Assembly (NCBI GenBank): GCA_015233015.1
Contig: JADFYO010000010.1
Span: 1-64,000 of the forward strand
DNA length: 64,000 nt
Direction of reading: 5' to 3'
DNA from: Nitrospirota bacterium
Lineage (GTDB): Bacteria > Nitrospirota > Thermodesulfovibrionia > Thermodesulfovibrionales > Magnetobacteriaceae
Shown here: piece after piece, positions 48,808 to 58,722 of the stretch
Numbering within the stretch: the stretch's first letter is position 1
Layout: every line of letters starts with the position of its first letter
Position numbers and translations under genes: made by a program
Notes under the pieces: model-generated
Seen by the model: the letters and a program-made list of their open reading frames with translations, nothing else
The model's database searches: none
What the model was told of the DNA's origin: nothing

Positions 48808-49911
48808 ATGAAAATACTGTGGTTTACATGGAAGGATATGGAACATCCGTTAGCCGGTGGGGCGGAGCTTGTCAATGAGGAAATAGGTATAAGGCTTGCA
48901 AGAGACGGACACGAAGTAGTATTTTTAGTTGCAGGGTTTAAAGGCGCCGTCAGTGAGACTATTAGAAACGGTTATAAGATTATTAGGGTTGGGAATAGGT
49001 ACAGTGTTTATTATGCGGCGTACCGTTATTACAATAAATATCTTCAAGGCTGGGCAGATATAGTAATAGATGAATGCAATACGGTGCCATTTTTTTGTAA
49101 ATTTTATGTAAAAGAACGTAATTTTTTATTTATTGACCAATTAGCAAGAGAGATTTGGTTCCATGAAATGTTTTTCCCGATAAATATATTAGGTTATTTA
49201 GTTGAACCCGTTTATCTATGGTTACTGAGAGACAGGAGAGTTATCACTATTTCTAATAGCACTAAAAAAGACCTTCTAAGGTATGGTTTCAAAAATGGAA
49301 ATATTGCGATAATAAGTGTAGGTATTGATATTACGCCAGTGGAAGATATAAATCAAATGGCGAAGTATGATGAGCCAACCATATTAAGTATAGGTTATAT
49401 CCGAAGCATGAAAAGAACTCATCATATAATAATGGCGTTTGAAATCGCTAAGAAAGATATAAAAGATTTAAAATTGATCATCGCAGGCGGGTATGATAGT
49501 AAATATGGTAAAAAAGTATTTGAATTAATGCAGAAATCGATTTATTCGTCTTCTATTATCTATCGTGGGAAGGTTGATAAAGAAAATAAATTGGAACTAT
49601 TGCGGAAGTGCCATTTAATCGCGGTGACGTCTGTCAAGGAGGGGTGGGGATTAATTGTCACAGAAGCTAATAGCCAGGGTACGCCTGCCGTCGTTTACAA
49701 TGTGGATGGTTTAAAGGATAGTGTCATTGACAAAGAAACTGGATTGATTTGTAAAAAAAACAGCCCTTCTGAAATGGCCGAGAAAATGAGTGAGCTTTTG
49801 ATAAATAGGGAAATATATTACAAATTCAGACATAACGCGTGGCAATGGAGTAAAGAAATAAATTTTGATCGATGTTATAATGATTTCAAACAGACTATTG
49901 AGAATTGTTAG
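48808..49911 (+). CDS. GT4-family glycosyltransferase
   Basis: GGAELVNEEIGIRLARDGHEV; ILSIGYIRSMKRTHHIIMAFEIA; SVKEGWGLIVTEANSQGTPAVVYNVDGL. Confidence 0.93.
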   Translation: MKILWFTWKDMEHPLAGGAELVNEEIGIRLARDGHEVVFLVAGFKGAVSETIRNGYKIIRVGNRYSVYYAAYRYYNKYLQGWADIVIDECNTVPFFCKFYVKERNFLFIDQLAREIWFHEMFFPINILGYLVEPVYLWLLRDRRVITISNSTKKDLLRYGFKNGNIAIISVGIDITPVEDINQMAKYDEPTILSIGYIRSMKRTHHIIMAFEIAKKDIKDLKLIIAGGYDSKYGKKVFELMQKSIYSSSIIYRGKVDKENKLELLRKCHLIAVTSVKEGWGLIVTEANSQGTPAVVYNVDGLKDSVIDKETGLICKKNSPSEMAEKMSELLINREIYYKFRHNAWQWSKEINFDRCYNDFKQTIENC

Positions 49912-50058
49912 CGAAGTATAACCTAATTGATTGCATAAAACTATATAATGAAGAAGAAATATTGATAATACATCGATTACTTGGGTATAAGAAACTTAGG
50001 GATATGGATTATTATAAGGATAGGGACCGCCGCCTGATAGCGGAAACTATGTTTTTTT

Positions 50059-50904
50059 ATGCAAAGGTTAGTTGAGCAACAACATCATAGAGATGGAACT
50101 TTGAAATATAAGCCTATGGTTTCCGTGATTATCACGACAAAGAACTCCGGAAGGACCATAGAAAAGTGCCTGGAATCTGTAAAAAACCAAAGTTATAATA
50201 ATATAGAATTAATTTTGGTAGATAATAATTCCACTGACTCAACTAAAGAAATAGCTTATAAGTATACGGATAAAGTATATAATTTAGGACCTGAAAGGAG
50301 TGCACAAAGAAATTACGGCGCTAAAATAGCTAGCGGAGATTACTTATTAATTGATGATAGTGATATTTATTTTAATGTTGATACAATAAAAGAGCTTATA
50401 GAAGTTATTGAAAAAGAAGCATGTGATGCAGTAATATTACCCGAAAGGTCAATTGGTCCTGGTTTTTGGGTAAAAGTTAAGGCGCATGAAAGAAGTTTTT
50501 ACGTTGGCAATGATTACATTGAAGCACCGAGGTTTATTAAAAAAAGCGTATATCATATGATAGGTGGTTATGATGAAAATTTAAGTGCGGCAGAAGATTG
50601 GGATTTAACTATCAGGCTAAGAGAGTCAGGGTATAAAATTTGTAGAGCAGCTCTGTTTGTAGAGCATGATGAAGGGAAAATGGGTTTAATGGGTAGTAGT
50701 AAAAAGAAAAGATATTATGCAAATGATATTTTTGAGATATATGCAAAAAAACATCCGGAATATTTTAAGATGCAGATGAGCGTTCTGGTTAGATTTCCCA
50801 TAAAAAAGCTGTTTGTGAATTTTATGAATCATCCTATTCTGACAATTACTATGTTCTTGATGAAAGGGCTTGAGTTGGTTAATAGTTTAAAAGTCAATAA
50901 ATAA
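50059..50904 (+). CDS. GT2-family glycosyltransferase
   Basis: VSVIITTKNSGRTIEKCLESVKNQSYNNIELILVDNNSTDST; AEDWDLTIRLRESGYKI. Confidence 0.93.
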   Translation: MQRLVEQQHHRDGTLKYKPMVSVIITTKNSGRTIEKCLESVKNQSYNNIELILVDNNSTDSTKEIAYKYTDKVYNLGPERSAQRNYGAKIASGDYLLIDDSDIYFNVDTIKELIEVIEKEACDAVILPERSIGPGFWVKVKAHERSFYVGNDYIEAPRFIKKSVYHMIGGYDENLSAAEDWDLTIRLRESGYKICRAALFVEHDEGKMGLMGSSKKKRYYANDIFEIYAKKHPEYFKMQMSVLVRFPIKKLFVNFMNHPILTITMFLMKGLELVNSLKVNK

Positions 50905-51174
50905 TTATGAACTTATCTGCCCTAAACCCGGTTTAGAAAAGTGAAACATGGTGAAAGCCATTGTGGCTTACTAATAAGTAAATATTAAAAATCTAATATG
51001 TAGGTGGACGATATTTATCACGCAATGGTTTTACGTAGCGGCTCGGCTTTGGCAATGCCTTCATACTTATACTCTCCTTAATAAGTAACTATGCTTAGTA
51101 TTTATAAAATAGTTACGATAGTAAATGAGGGAATTGGATGGAAGGAAAGCAGGTAGTATTACTCAGAGCAACAA

Positions 51175-51216
51175 ATATAAGACAATAAACGAATAGAAAT
51201 GTTATAATAAAGATAT
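51175..51216 (+). promoter_or_regulatory. Promoter-like repeat copy 2 (AAGACA-N18-TATAAT with TGn extended -10)
   Basis: See 46552..46593. Confidence 0.55.
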
Positions 51217-51558
51217 AGAAAATGTTTTGTTATAGAAACAAGCGGACACTGTTGAAGTTTCAATTTGTATTATGACATGGGCACTTTTGGGAATGCACCT
51301 GTTATAGAAACGACAGTCTGTGGTTCTATGGATTTCTGCTTTGGCGGGAATCCATTCTATGGAATTTCTTATGCATTTGCGTCACTTATATATTGATTAG
51401 TAAATGTTTCGGATGATACATAATATCAACTGAAATATGAAATGAAAACGTGGGAGCTTCATGAAAAAAAAATACGTTGACTTTGTAAAGTCAATTTGGG
51501 TAGCTTAATAGTCAGATTGAAATCAACTTGCCAAATGGTAACAAAAAAAGGAGGAAAT

Positions 51559-53055
51559 ATGAATATATTGCTTATCAGGCCATACCTGACGAGGACCGTG
51601 CCTGACAAGAGTTTTCCCGTCGAACCACTCGGTTTACTCTACCTTGCCACTTATGCGCGCAGGATGGCTCAAGAAACCGGGATAGAGCTTAATATCGAAA
51701 TTCTTGACGCGCAGCTCAGTGATAGATCTGATTGGCTGAAAACGGATCGTGGATATCGGCAGGGGCTTGACGATAATGAAATTAAGAGTTATCTTAGCAG
51801 ATATAATGCAGATATCGTCGGTATTACAAACAGCTATACTGCACATTTGCAGGATGTCTTAGAATTGGTCGCTATGGTAAAAACATGCAATCCCGCCGCC
51901 CTGATAGTTATTGGTGGCGCTCATGCGACTATAGACCATGTAGCGCTGGCATCACGCAAGGATATCGACATGGTAGTCCGTGGTGAGGGAGAAGAAATTT
52001 TTGCAGACGTCCTCTTGGCAAAAAGCAAAGGAATGGCGTTTGGCAACATAGCAGGAATAACTCTTATGGACAATGGAACATTAAAGATCAATGAAGATCG
52101 ACCTCTTATAACTGATTTAGATACCTTACCAATTCCAGATCGTTCTTATATCAAGTACGAATCGTATCTTCAGAATAATTCAACCGTTGTACCGAAACAT
52201 AAACCGGTTGGAACAATTTTTTCATCCAGAGGTTGTCCATATAATTGTATTTTTTGCAGCACGTCAAAAGTGTGGAGGAACATCTGGCGAGGTAGAAGTC
52301 CTGAAAACGTGATGCGGGAAATCGACTATTTGACAACCACATATGGTGTGCAGGAAATATGCTTTGAGGATGATCAGTTTATGGGAAATAGAAAGCGAGT
52401 AATAGACCTGTGTAATCTGATTGCCGAAAACAAGATGGTAAAGAGTGTTATCGTGCCGCCTGGCATATCGCCTCGCTTCATTGATGACGAAATATTGGAC
52501 GCGTTTAAAAGGGCAAAATTTTATAGGCTTATGCTCTCGGTTGATGTGGGAGTTGAGTCTTCCCGAAAATATGTGAGAAAACCAGTCGACTTGAATAAAA
52601 TACGTGATATAGTGAAAAAATGCAACAAGAAAGGTTTTTGGACATATGCTTCTTTTGTTGTCGGGTTTCCAGAGGAAACGGAACAAGATGTTATAAATAC
52701 GATTAATTTTGCATATAGTCTTCATTTAGATACAGTAGTTTTGTATTTGGCACAGCCTCACTTGGGTTCTGAGTTATTTGAGATCTACAAGAGAGAAGGG
52801 CTTATTAAAGAGGACGTAGATTCATCGTTCACAAGCGATCAGGATATGTTTAAAACTTTTTTTGGCACATACCACGTTTCCTCTAAAGAATTGACGGCTC
52901 TTGTATTATCTGCATCAAATGGATATCAAAAGTATCATCTCCGCCACTTTCTCAATCCATCATATGTTGCAAAGGAATTTGTTCCAAAGATATTCTCATT
53001 AGATAAGGTGAAGTATTTTGCCAAGCTTTTGAGGTGGGTACTAAATGATAAATAG
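51559..53055 (+). CDS. B12-binding-domain radical SAM protein
   Basis: AAAGGAGGAAAT RBS; VIGGAHATIDH; VVRGEGEEIFADVLL; SSRGCPYNCIFCSTSKVW. Confidence 0.93.
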   Translation: MNILLIRPYLTRTVPDKSFPVEPLGLLYLATYARRMAQETGIELNIEILDAQLSDRSDWLKTDRGYRQGLDDNEIKSYLSRYNADIVGITNSYTAHLQDVLELVAMVKTCNPAALIVIGGAHATIDHVALASRKDIDMVVRGEGEEIFADVLLAKSKGMAFGNIAGITLMDNGTLKINEDRPLITDLDTLPIPDRSYIKYESYLQNNSTVVPKHKPVGTIFSSRGCPYNCIFCSTSKVWRNIWRGRSPENVMREIDYLTTTYGVQEICFEDDQFMGNRKRVIDLCNLIAENKMVKSVIVPPGISPRFIDDEILDAFKRAKFYRLMLSVDVGVESSRKYVRKPVDLNKIRDIVKKCNKKGFWTYASFVVGFPEETEQDVINTINFAYSLHLDTVVLYLAQPHLGSELFEIYKREGLIKEDVDSSFTSDQDMFKTFFGTYHVSSKELTALVLSASNGYQKYHLRHFLNPSYVAKEFVPKIFSLDKVKYFAKLLRWVLNDK

Positions 53056-53204
53056 TGCAGGGATAATAATTATAGAACTGAAGTACTCTGGAATAAGTGG
53101 ACACCAAAGCAACTACACCACTGAGACATAACCTAACGTACCGACAGACGAGGGACGTTTGTACATTGCAGGGCATAAGGATATATGCCGCGGCAAAATT
53201 GTTG

Positions 53205-53392
53205 TATATTCCATGTCAACGTATAAAAGAAGAACTTGTCAGCCGAGCGCTGTTTAGGGCAGTTGAATCAAGACGCCCTCGCAAGGGGCTTATCCATCAT
53301 TCTGACTGCGGAAGCCATTACTGCTCACATGAATACAGGAGGCTGCTTGAGCAGTTAGGCATAGTGGCGTCTATGAACAAAATGGTAACCTA
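53205..53392 (+). pseudogene. IS3-family transposase (orfB) remnant
   Basis: LVSRALFRAVESRRPRKGLIHHSDCGSHYCSHEYRRLLEQLGIVASMNK, truncated both sides. Confidence 0.8.
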
Positions 53393-53424
53393 TAGTTGAT
53401 ACTTACTTTATTATCGGGACAACA

Positions 53425-55680
53425 GTGAAAAGATATTTATACCACATATTGATTTGTATAGGAGTAGTGCTTCTACTTGTACTAATATATAACAAGATGA
53501 TATTTTCCAAAATCGTAACATTTAGTGATACTTTCTATTATCACAATGAGACATTGACTTCAATATGCAAAGACGACGCTTGTTTTAATACAACATACCT
53601 GGATGTGGACCGCCAAGGTTCAGTTGGATCGAATCTATTTATACAAAGTTCGCCTTGGTGGGCATGCCTTGCGACGCTTGTACGATATACCGATTTCGCA
53701 AAGGCTCTTTTTTTATTAAACCATTTACTCGCTTTTTTATTGATAGTGTCTGGCGGTTACCTTTTCTTTAAAAAAGTATTAGATTTTAATGGCTATGCAA
53801 TAGTTGTAGCTCTTATTGTTTATTTATTTAACACATATATATTAGTTTTACAAAATACCCATCTCTTGATTTATATAGCAGGTTCTACTACTTATATGCT
53901 ATTATATCTAGTATATAGTAATCTCAATAGAAAGCGTATTTTGCATTTATATGGCATAGTCGTATTTATGACGATCTCTGCTATGGCTGATGTAAGGATT
54001 CTTTACAGTATTATTCTCTTTATATTATTACCCTTTGTAATATTGAATATCTCTAAAAATAAATATACTACATTAGTACGTTTTGCCTTTGCGGGCGTCA
54101 TATTTGTTAGTTTTAATCTATTCTGGATGCTTTGCATATTCAACTACGATAGTGCTAATTATAGTGAGTTTAGCAGGAATTTCTTTAATAGTGGTGGTCA
54201 GACGTTAAAATATGTTTTGTCGTTATATTATTGCTTTTGGCCCGGGAATAACGCATCGCTGGCTGGAGGGACGTTATATGAAGTGCCATTCTATTATGTA
54301 TTAATACCTTTATACGCTATTGCTGGTATATTTCTGCAAAGTAAAAAAAAGTGTATACTATGTTTTGCCTTAATATCAATCATAGGAATAACACTTGCTA
54401 AACTGGATAATCCGCCGTTTGGTGAAATATATGTTTATCTTTGGAAGTATTTGCCAGGATTTAACGTATTCAGAGATTCATCGAAGTTCTATTTTATTAT
54501 AGCCGTAGGATATTCTGTTTTAATCGGTGCCTTTATTGATTATATGTGGAAATATTTTAATAAGACTACCTACCAGATATTTGTTACCGTTGCTATAACA
54601 TTAAGCATTTCTCTACTGTTCTTATTTAATACCGTACCGCTAATTAGCGGGAAGATTGGCGGCTTGTTTATGGAACGTAATATTCCGGAAGATTATTTAA
54701 AACTTAAGAAATTTATATTAGCACAACCCAACTATTTTAGGATAATGTCCATTCCATCAGCGTCAAGATGGCTTATATCTACTGCTGAACATCCGGTTGT
54801 TAACTACCAAATAGTTGCGCGGCAACCATTCTGGTCACCAAATTGTGGGACAGCCCCCGCTAAATATCGCTATCGCGACTTCACAGGAGAAGTGGACATT
54901 CCCATTCCTGTAGATTGTGACAATGACAGTCGTCAAGACATTAAAATTATGTTAGAAATATTTACTGATAAATATGCAAAAGAATATTATGATATGGCAT
55001 CAATCAAATATATACTTATTCAAATTGGTCGCAGCAGTAAAGCAGATGTCGACGATGTGGATGCTGATTGGTTCTGGCGTCAGTTTCTGCCTAAAGATTA
55101 TTTTATTAGGCAATTTAAAAATGACGCGAACTATGAACAAATTGATATTGGCACAAAAAACCTGATTATTATTGAAAATAAACAATATAAACCACACATT
55201 TATTTAACAAATGACAGCGAGGATTCAAGCTATAAAAAGGTGAACTATTCTCCGGTAGACTATAAATATATAAAGTCAACGGAATATAAGATAAACCTTC
55301 GAAACATCAAAACCCCCGTCTTTCTTCATTTTTCCGATCAATATAATACAATGTGGAAAATTAGGGTTGGAGATTTTAGTTGGTTTAACGTATTAAAGGA
55401 TAAGAATTATTTTCTGCCAGATATATATCATTTTAGCAGTCGTCTAAATATGAATACCTTTTATATAGATCCTGAATTTATAAAAAAAGAGTATAAGAGT
55501 AATGTTAAATTGAATTCCGATGGTTCTATGGATTTAGATATGACAATTTACTTTAGGCCACAAAGTTATAATTACATAGGAACAATAATCAGCGTGGGAG
55601 CGTTTTTAGCCGTAACATTATTCGTTATAATATATGAATTATACATTAGAAGACCGTCGATGCTAAGGAGGGGTGTATAA
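53425..55680 (+). CDS. Large polytopic membrane protein, AftD-like/GT-C-like
   Basis: About 11 N-terminal TM segments and a long extracytoplasmic C-terminal region; NPPFGEIYVYLWKYLPGFNVFRDSSKFYFI. Confidence 0.6.
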   Translation: MKRYLYHILICIGVVLLLVLIYNKMIFSKIVTFSDTFYYHNETLTSICKDDACFNTTYLDVDRQGSVGSNLFIQSSPWWACLATLVRYTDFAKALFLLNHLLAFLLIVSGGYLFFKKVLDFNGYAIVVALIVYLFNTYILVLQNTHLLIYIAGSTTYMLLYLVYSNLNRKRILHLYGIVVFMTISAMADVRILYSIILFILLPFVILNISKNKYTTLVRFAFAGVIFVSFNLFWMLCIFNYDSANYSEFSRNFFNSGGQTLKYVLSLYYCFWPGNNASLAGGTLYEVPFYYVLIPLYAIAGIFLQSKKKCILCFALISIIGITLAKLDNPPFGEIYVYLWKYLPGFNVFRDSSKFYFIIAVGYSVLIGAFIDYMWKYFNKTTYQIFVTVAITLSISLLFLFNTVPLISGKIGGLFMERNIPEDYLKLKKFILAQPNYFRIMSIPSASRWLISTAEHPVVNYQIVARQPFWSPNCGTAPAKYRYRDFTGEVDIPIPVDCDNDSRQDIKIMLEIFTDKYAKEYYDMASIKYILIQIGRSSKADVDDVDADWFWRQFLPKDYFIRQFKNDANYEQIDIGTKNLIIIENKQYKPHIYLTNDSEDSSYKKVNYSPVDYKYIKSTEYKINLRNIKTPVFLHFSDQYNTMWKIRVGDFSWFNVLKDKNYFLPDIYHFSSRLNMNTFYIDPEFIKKEYKSNVKLNSDGSMDLDMTIYFRPQSYNYIGTIISVGAFLAVTLFVIIYELYIRRPSMLRRGV

Positions 55681-55995
55681 AACATAATTCCCTCCTATAC
55701 GCCATATTGATGTGGCTTGGTTACCATCTCACTTATGGACTCCTTAATAAATGGAATTTTGCAATCAATGGGTAAACTTGCCATGTCAGTGTTTTGTTAT
55801 AGATTAAAATGAGCAGATAAAAAAAACAATAAAGAGGTATTTTATTACGAAATGGCAAAAGCGTGAAAGAGAAGGTTAGGGTGCATTTGGCACCAGAAAT
55901 GAAGTGGAGATAGTGAAAGAAGCCAGAATGAAAATGGAGACTTTCGGAGCCTGGCAAAAAGCTGTGAATATGCTGCTCCAATATTCTTAAATTCC

Positions 55996-58722
55996 ATGTC
56001 CATCAAGACAACTCTTAAAGCCATAACGGCATTACTAATTTTTACGTCGGTGTTGCACTGCCATTCTCTTGCCTATGCGCTTGCTCGCGAGACATTTATC
56101 TTAAAGGCACGGGTTGAACTGAAAAAAGATGTTTATACAGTTGTGGCACAATCACTACCGATTCATTTGACCAGGGACAGGGTAGTGCCAGCGAATGGCG
56201 GAGGGGGGTGGATTGAGAAAGAAGGCAATTTGGTGTGGATTCCATGTGAAGGAAAATCATTTCTTAAAATTCCAATGGAGATTCCGGGACTCAAAGGCGG
56301 AAATATCGACGCACAGGTGTTTCCTCGTGATTTTGATGAGTTATGGATTGAGTATAACGACATTAATCCTAAAAACCCTTGCAATATAGGCGTTAGCCTT
56401 AGTCTTAATCCTTTAACTAAAAATAAAGAAGTATTAAGGCAGGACAACATTACTGCCATTACTATCAATGAACCCCTTGAGCTAACTGAGAACATTACTG
56501 AGAACATTACTGAAAACATTATTGAAAACATCACTGAAAACATCGATGTGGCCCATTCGCAATGGAAGGTAAAGAACAAGATGTACAGTTTAAAGAGAGA
56601 CCTCGGCCTTTCTTTTGATCAGGACTGGCGTTATGAACAGGACAACAAACACACGGTTATCGAAAGGCGGTTTCATAATCGCATCCCTCCCTTAGAGGTT
56701 ATAGACCTTCAATTTTCTATTAGTACTAAGATCAAAGGTGTTAATCTAAAACTTGCATTCGAAAACAGGCCTAAGCCGGATGTAACTGTGCAGTGGGAAC
56801 AGTTGCCAGTGGACGTTATTCATGCCGCTGATAAAACCATAGTACGCATTTGGATAGGAAAGTATGTAAGGAAGACTTTTCCAGGCAAGGAGGAGGCCTT
56901 TCTTGAGGAGCTGTTAGTACATATTGATAGTCAGGTTGACCAGGTTGTTAAAGCTCGTCCATTCAATATGCTTGTTTTTCAAAATAATATGGCGGGGAAA
57001 AATAACAAAAAAGATACGCATAAAGGGAAAAAACAAAACGCGACTATAGTACTGCCGACTGGAACAGTTAAATTAAACACCGGCATTAATAGGATTAAAG
57101 TGAATATAAAGGAGTTATCGGAACTCTATGCAAATGACAATGGAACCGCCCTTATTAAAGCGTTATTGTATGTGAATCCCTCTGATTCCAATAATTATGG
57201 CGGTGTTCGGCTTGCAGGAGTATGGGCAGTGAGGAACGATGCAGATGTAAGACCAATAGTTCTGTCAGTTATTGATAATATTACCAAAGATTTTGGAGGG
57301 CCATTTCTGAATCCTTCTTTAGACAATGAGCATGTCGAAGCTCTGAAGTTTTCAAGCTATTATTACTTTAATAAGTCCATTGATTGGAGAATATCTGATA
57401 AGAAATCCCCGATAGGTAAGGAAAGTTTAACCAGTAATGATAAAATATTACAGGACAACCATTTTGTTAAAATTATTGCGAATCGTATCACGTCCGATGA
57501 TAATGAACTCGCTATGGAAAAAGACAGGGATAATCGGTTAGAAATATTATGGCCAATCGACACAATCATCGATGAGGACACACGTTTTATCCTTCGGCTT
57601 TCCAGTGGTGATAAATTCGTGAAATCTGGGCTGATGGTCATAAAGTCCGGCACTGGAGATGAGTTCAGAAGGTTTTTCGAACCGAACAAGGCACTGGATC
57701 TAAAAGGTATCGAGGGCAGGATAACCGAAATCAGTCTCAGGATGGAGTTATCTGAAGCCCCATTTTCTCTCGGACTGAAAGATGTGGCTTTGTTCAGGCC
57801 TGTTTCACTTCTCCCCGCAGAGACGCTAAAGATGCAGCGCCCAATTTATGTTCGTGAACCTCTTAACGATGACAAGCTGCGTTCAATAGGTGAAGAAATG
57901 CAAAATTCTGCAATCCTAAATGTCGGCGGAAAAAATTTTTACCCGAGGGAAACAAAAGCTGATTTTGCCGGGGAACTGATATCCGGCGGAGCATGGTTGG
58001 ATATAGGTACAATTGCACTTGACAACACAACGGATTACATAAAAGTTCTTGATAATCCTTATCTAACGGTAACGTCAGTGATTGCAGAGCGGATTCTATC
58101 AACCGGGCAGCTTCATATGCCGAAATTTGAGAAACAGGAAAAAGTTCTCATGTCTCAATGGCCTAAAAGACTGCTCACAACAGGCCTATTGATATTCATC
58201 GTTGCGCCACTTGCCCTTTTATGGCGTAAGGGTTATTGGCAGAGGCTATGGCAAAAGATAAAATACTTTATAGGGTTTATTCTGAGCTGTTTAAGGATAG
58301 TCAGAGAAAAAACATGGGCAAAACTGTTGCATGGCAATGTACATAAAATGATATTCTGGATATTATTGGGTGGCTTAATGTATTTTATTGGACTTATAAC
58401 CAAATCGATGGGAACTGATAGCCCTTTTTTCACTGTTGGCGGTATATCTGGTTTCATGGCGCTTAGGAGCCTGTTATGGTTAGTCCGTCCATGGATTTCA
58501 AAGCGATGGAGCGCAGCCGCTGAAAGAATTTACGAAGAGAGGGGCAATGTATGTATTCTCGGATTTATGGTAACCATTATAGGATGTGCAATATTGTTGA
58601 CTTTAAAAAACGAGATTGTTGCTGGACAGCTTGCCATAATCGGGTATTACTGCCTCGTGGCCGGTACCACGCAAAAGGTGTGGCAAATGAGGAAAGAGGC
58701 TAAGTCCGTTGATGGAGACTAA
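55996..58722 (+). CDS. Hypothetical 908-aa exported/membrane protein
   Basis: N-terminal hydrophobic signal; TENI repeat linker; C-terminal TM helices; no family recognised. Confidence 0.75.
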   Translation: MSIKTTLKAITALLIFTSVLHCHSLAYALARETFILKARVELKKDVYTVVAQSLPIHLTRDRVVPANGGGGWIEKEGNLVWIPCEGKSFLKIPMEIPGLKGGNIDAQVFPRDFDELWIEYNDINPKNPCNIGVSLSLNPLTKNKEVLRQDNITAITINEPLELTENITENITENIIENITENIDVAHSQWKVKNKMYSLKRDLGLSFDQDWRYEQDNKHTVIERRFHNRIPPLEVIDLQFSISTKIKGVNLKLAFENRPKPDVTVQWEQLPVDVIHAADKTIVRIWIGKYVRKTFPGKEEAFLEELLVHIDSQVDQVVKARPFNMLVFQNNMAGKNNKKDTHKGKKQNATIVLPTGTVKLNTGINRIKVNIKELSELYANDNGTALIKALLYVNPSDSNNYGGVRLAGVWAVRNDADVRPIVLSVIDNITKDFGGPFLNPSLDNEHVEALKFSSYYYFNKSIDWRISDKKSPIGKESLTSNDKILQDNHFVKIIANRITSDDNELAMEKDRDNRLEILWPIDTIIDEDTRFILRLSSGDKFVKSGLMVIKSGTGDEFRRFFEPNKALDLKGIEGRITEISLRMELSEAPFSLGLKDVALFRPVSLLPAETLKMQRPIYVREPLNDDKLRSIGEEMQNSAILNVGGKNFYPRETKADFAGELISGGAWLDIGTIALDNTTDYIKVLDNPYLTVTSVIAERILSTGQLHMPKFEKQEKVLMSQWPKRLLTTGLLIFIVAPLALLWRKGYWQRLWQKIKYFIGFILSCLRIVREKTWAKLLHGNVHKMIFWILLGGLMYFIGLITKSMGTDSPFFTVGGISGFMALRSLLWLVRPWISKRWSAAAERIYEERGNVCILGFMVTIIGCAILLTLKNEIVAGQLAIIGYYCLVAGTTQKVWQMRKEAKSVDGD
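56485..56544 (+). repeat. Five 12-bp tandem repeats (ACTGARAACATY) coding for (TENI)n
   Basis: actgagaacatt x2, actgaaaacatt, attgaaaacatc, actgaaaacatc. Confidence 0.9.
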
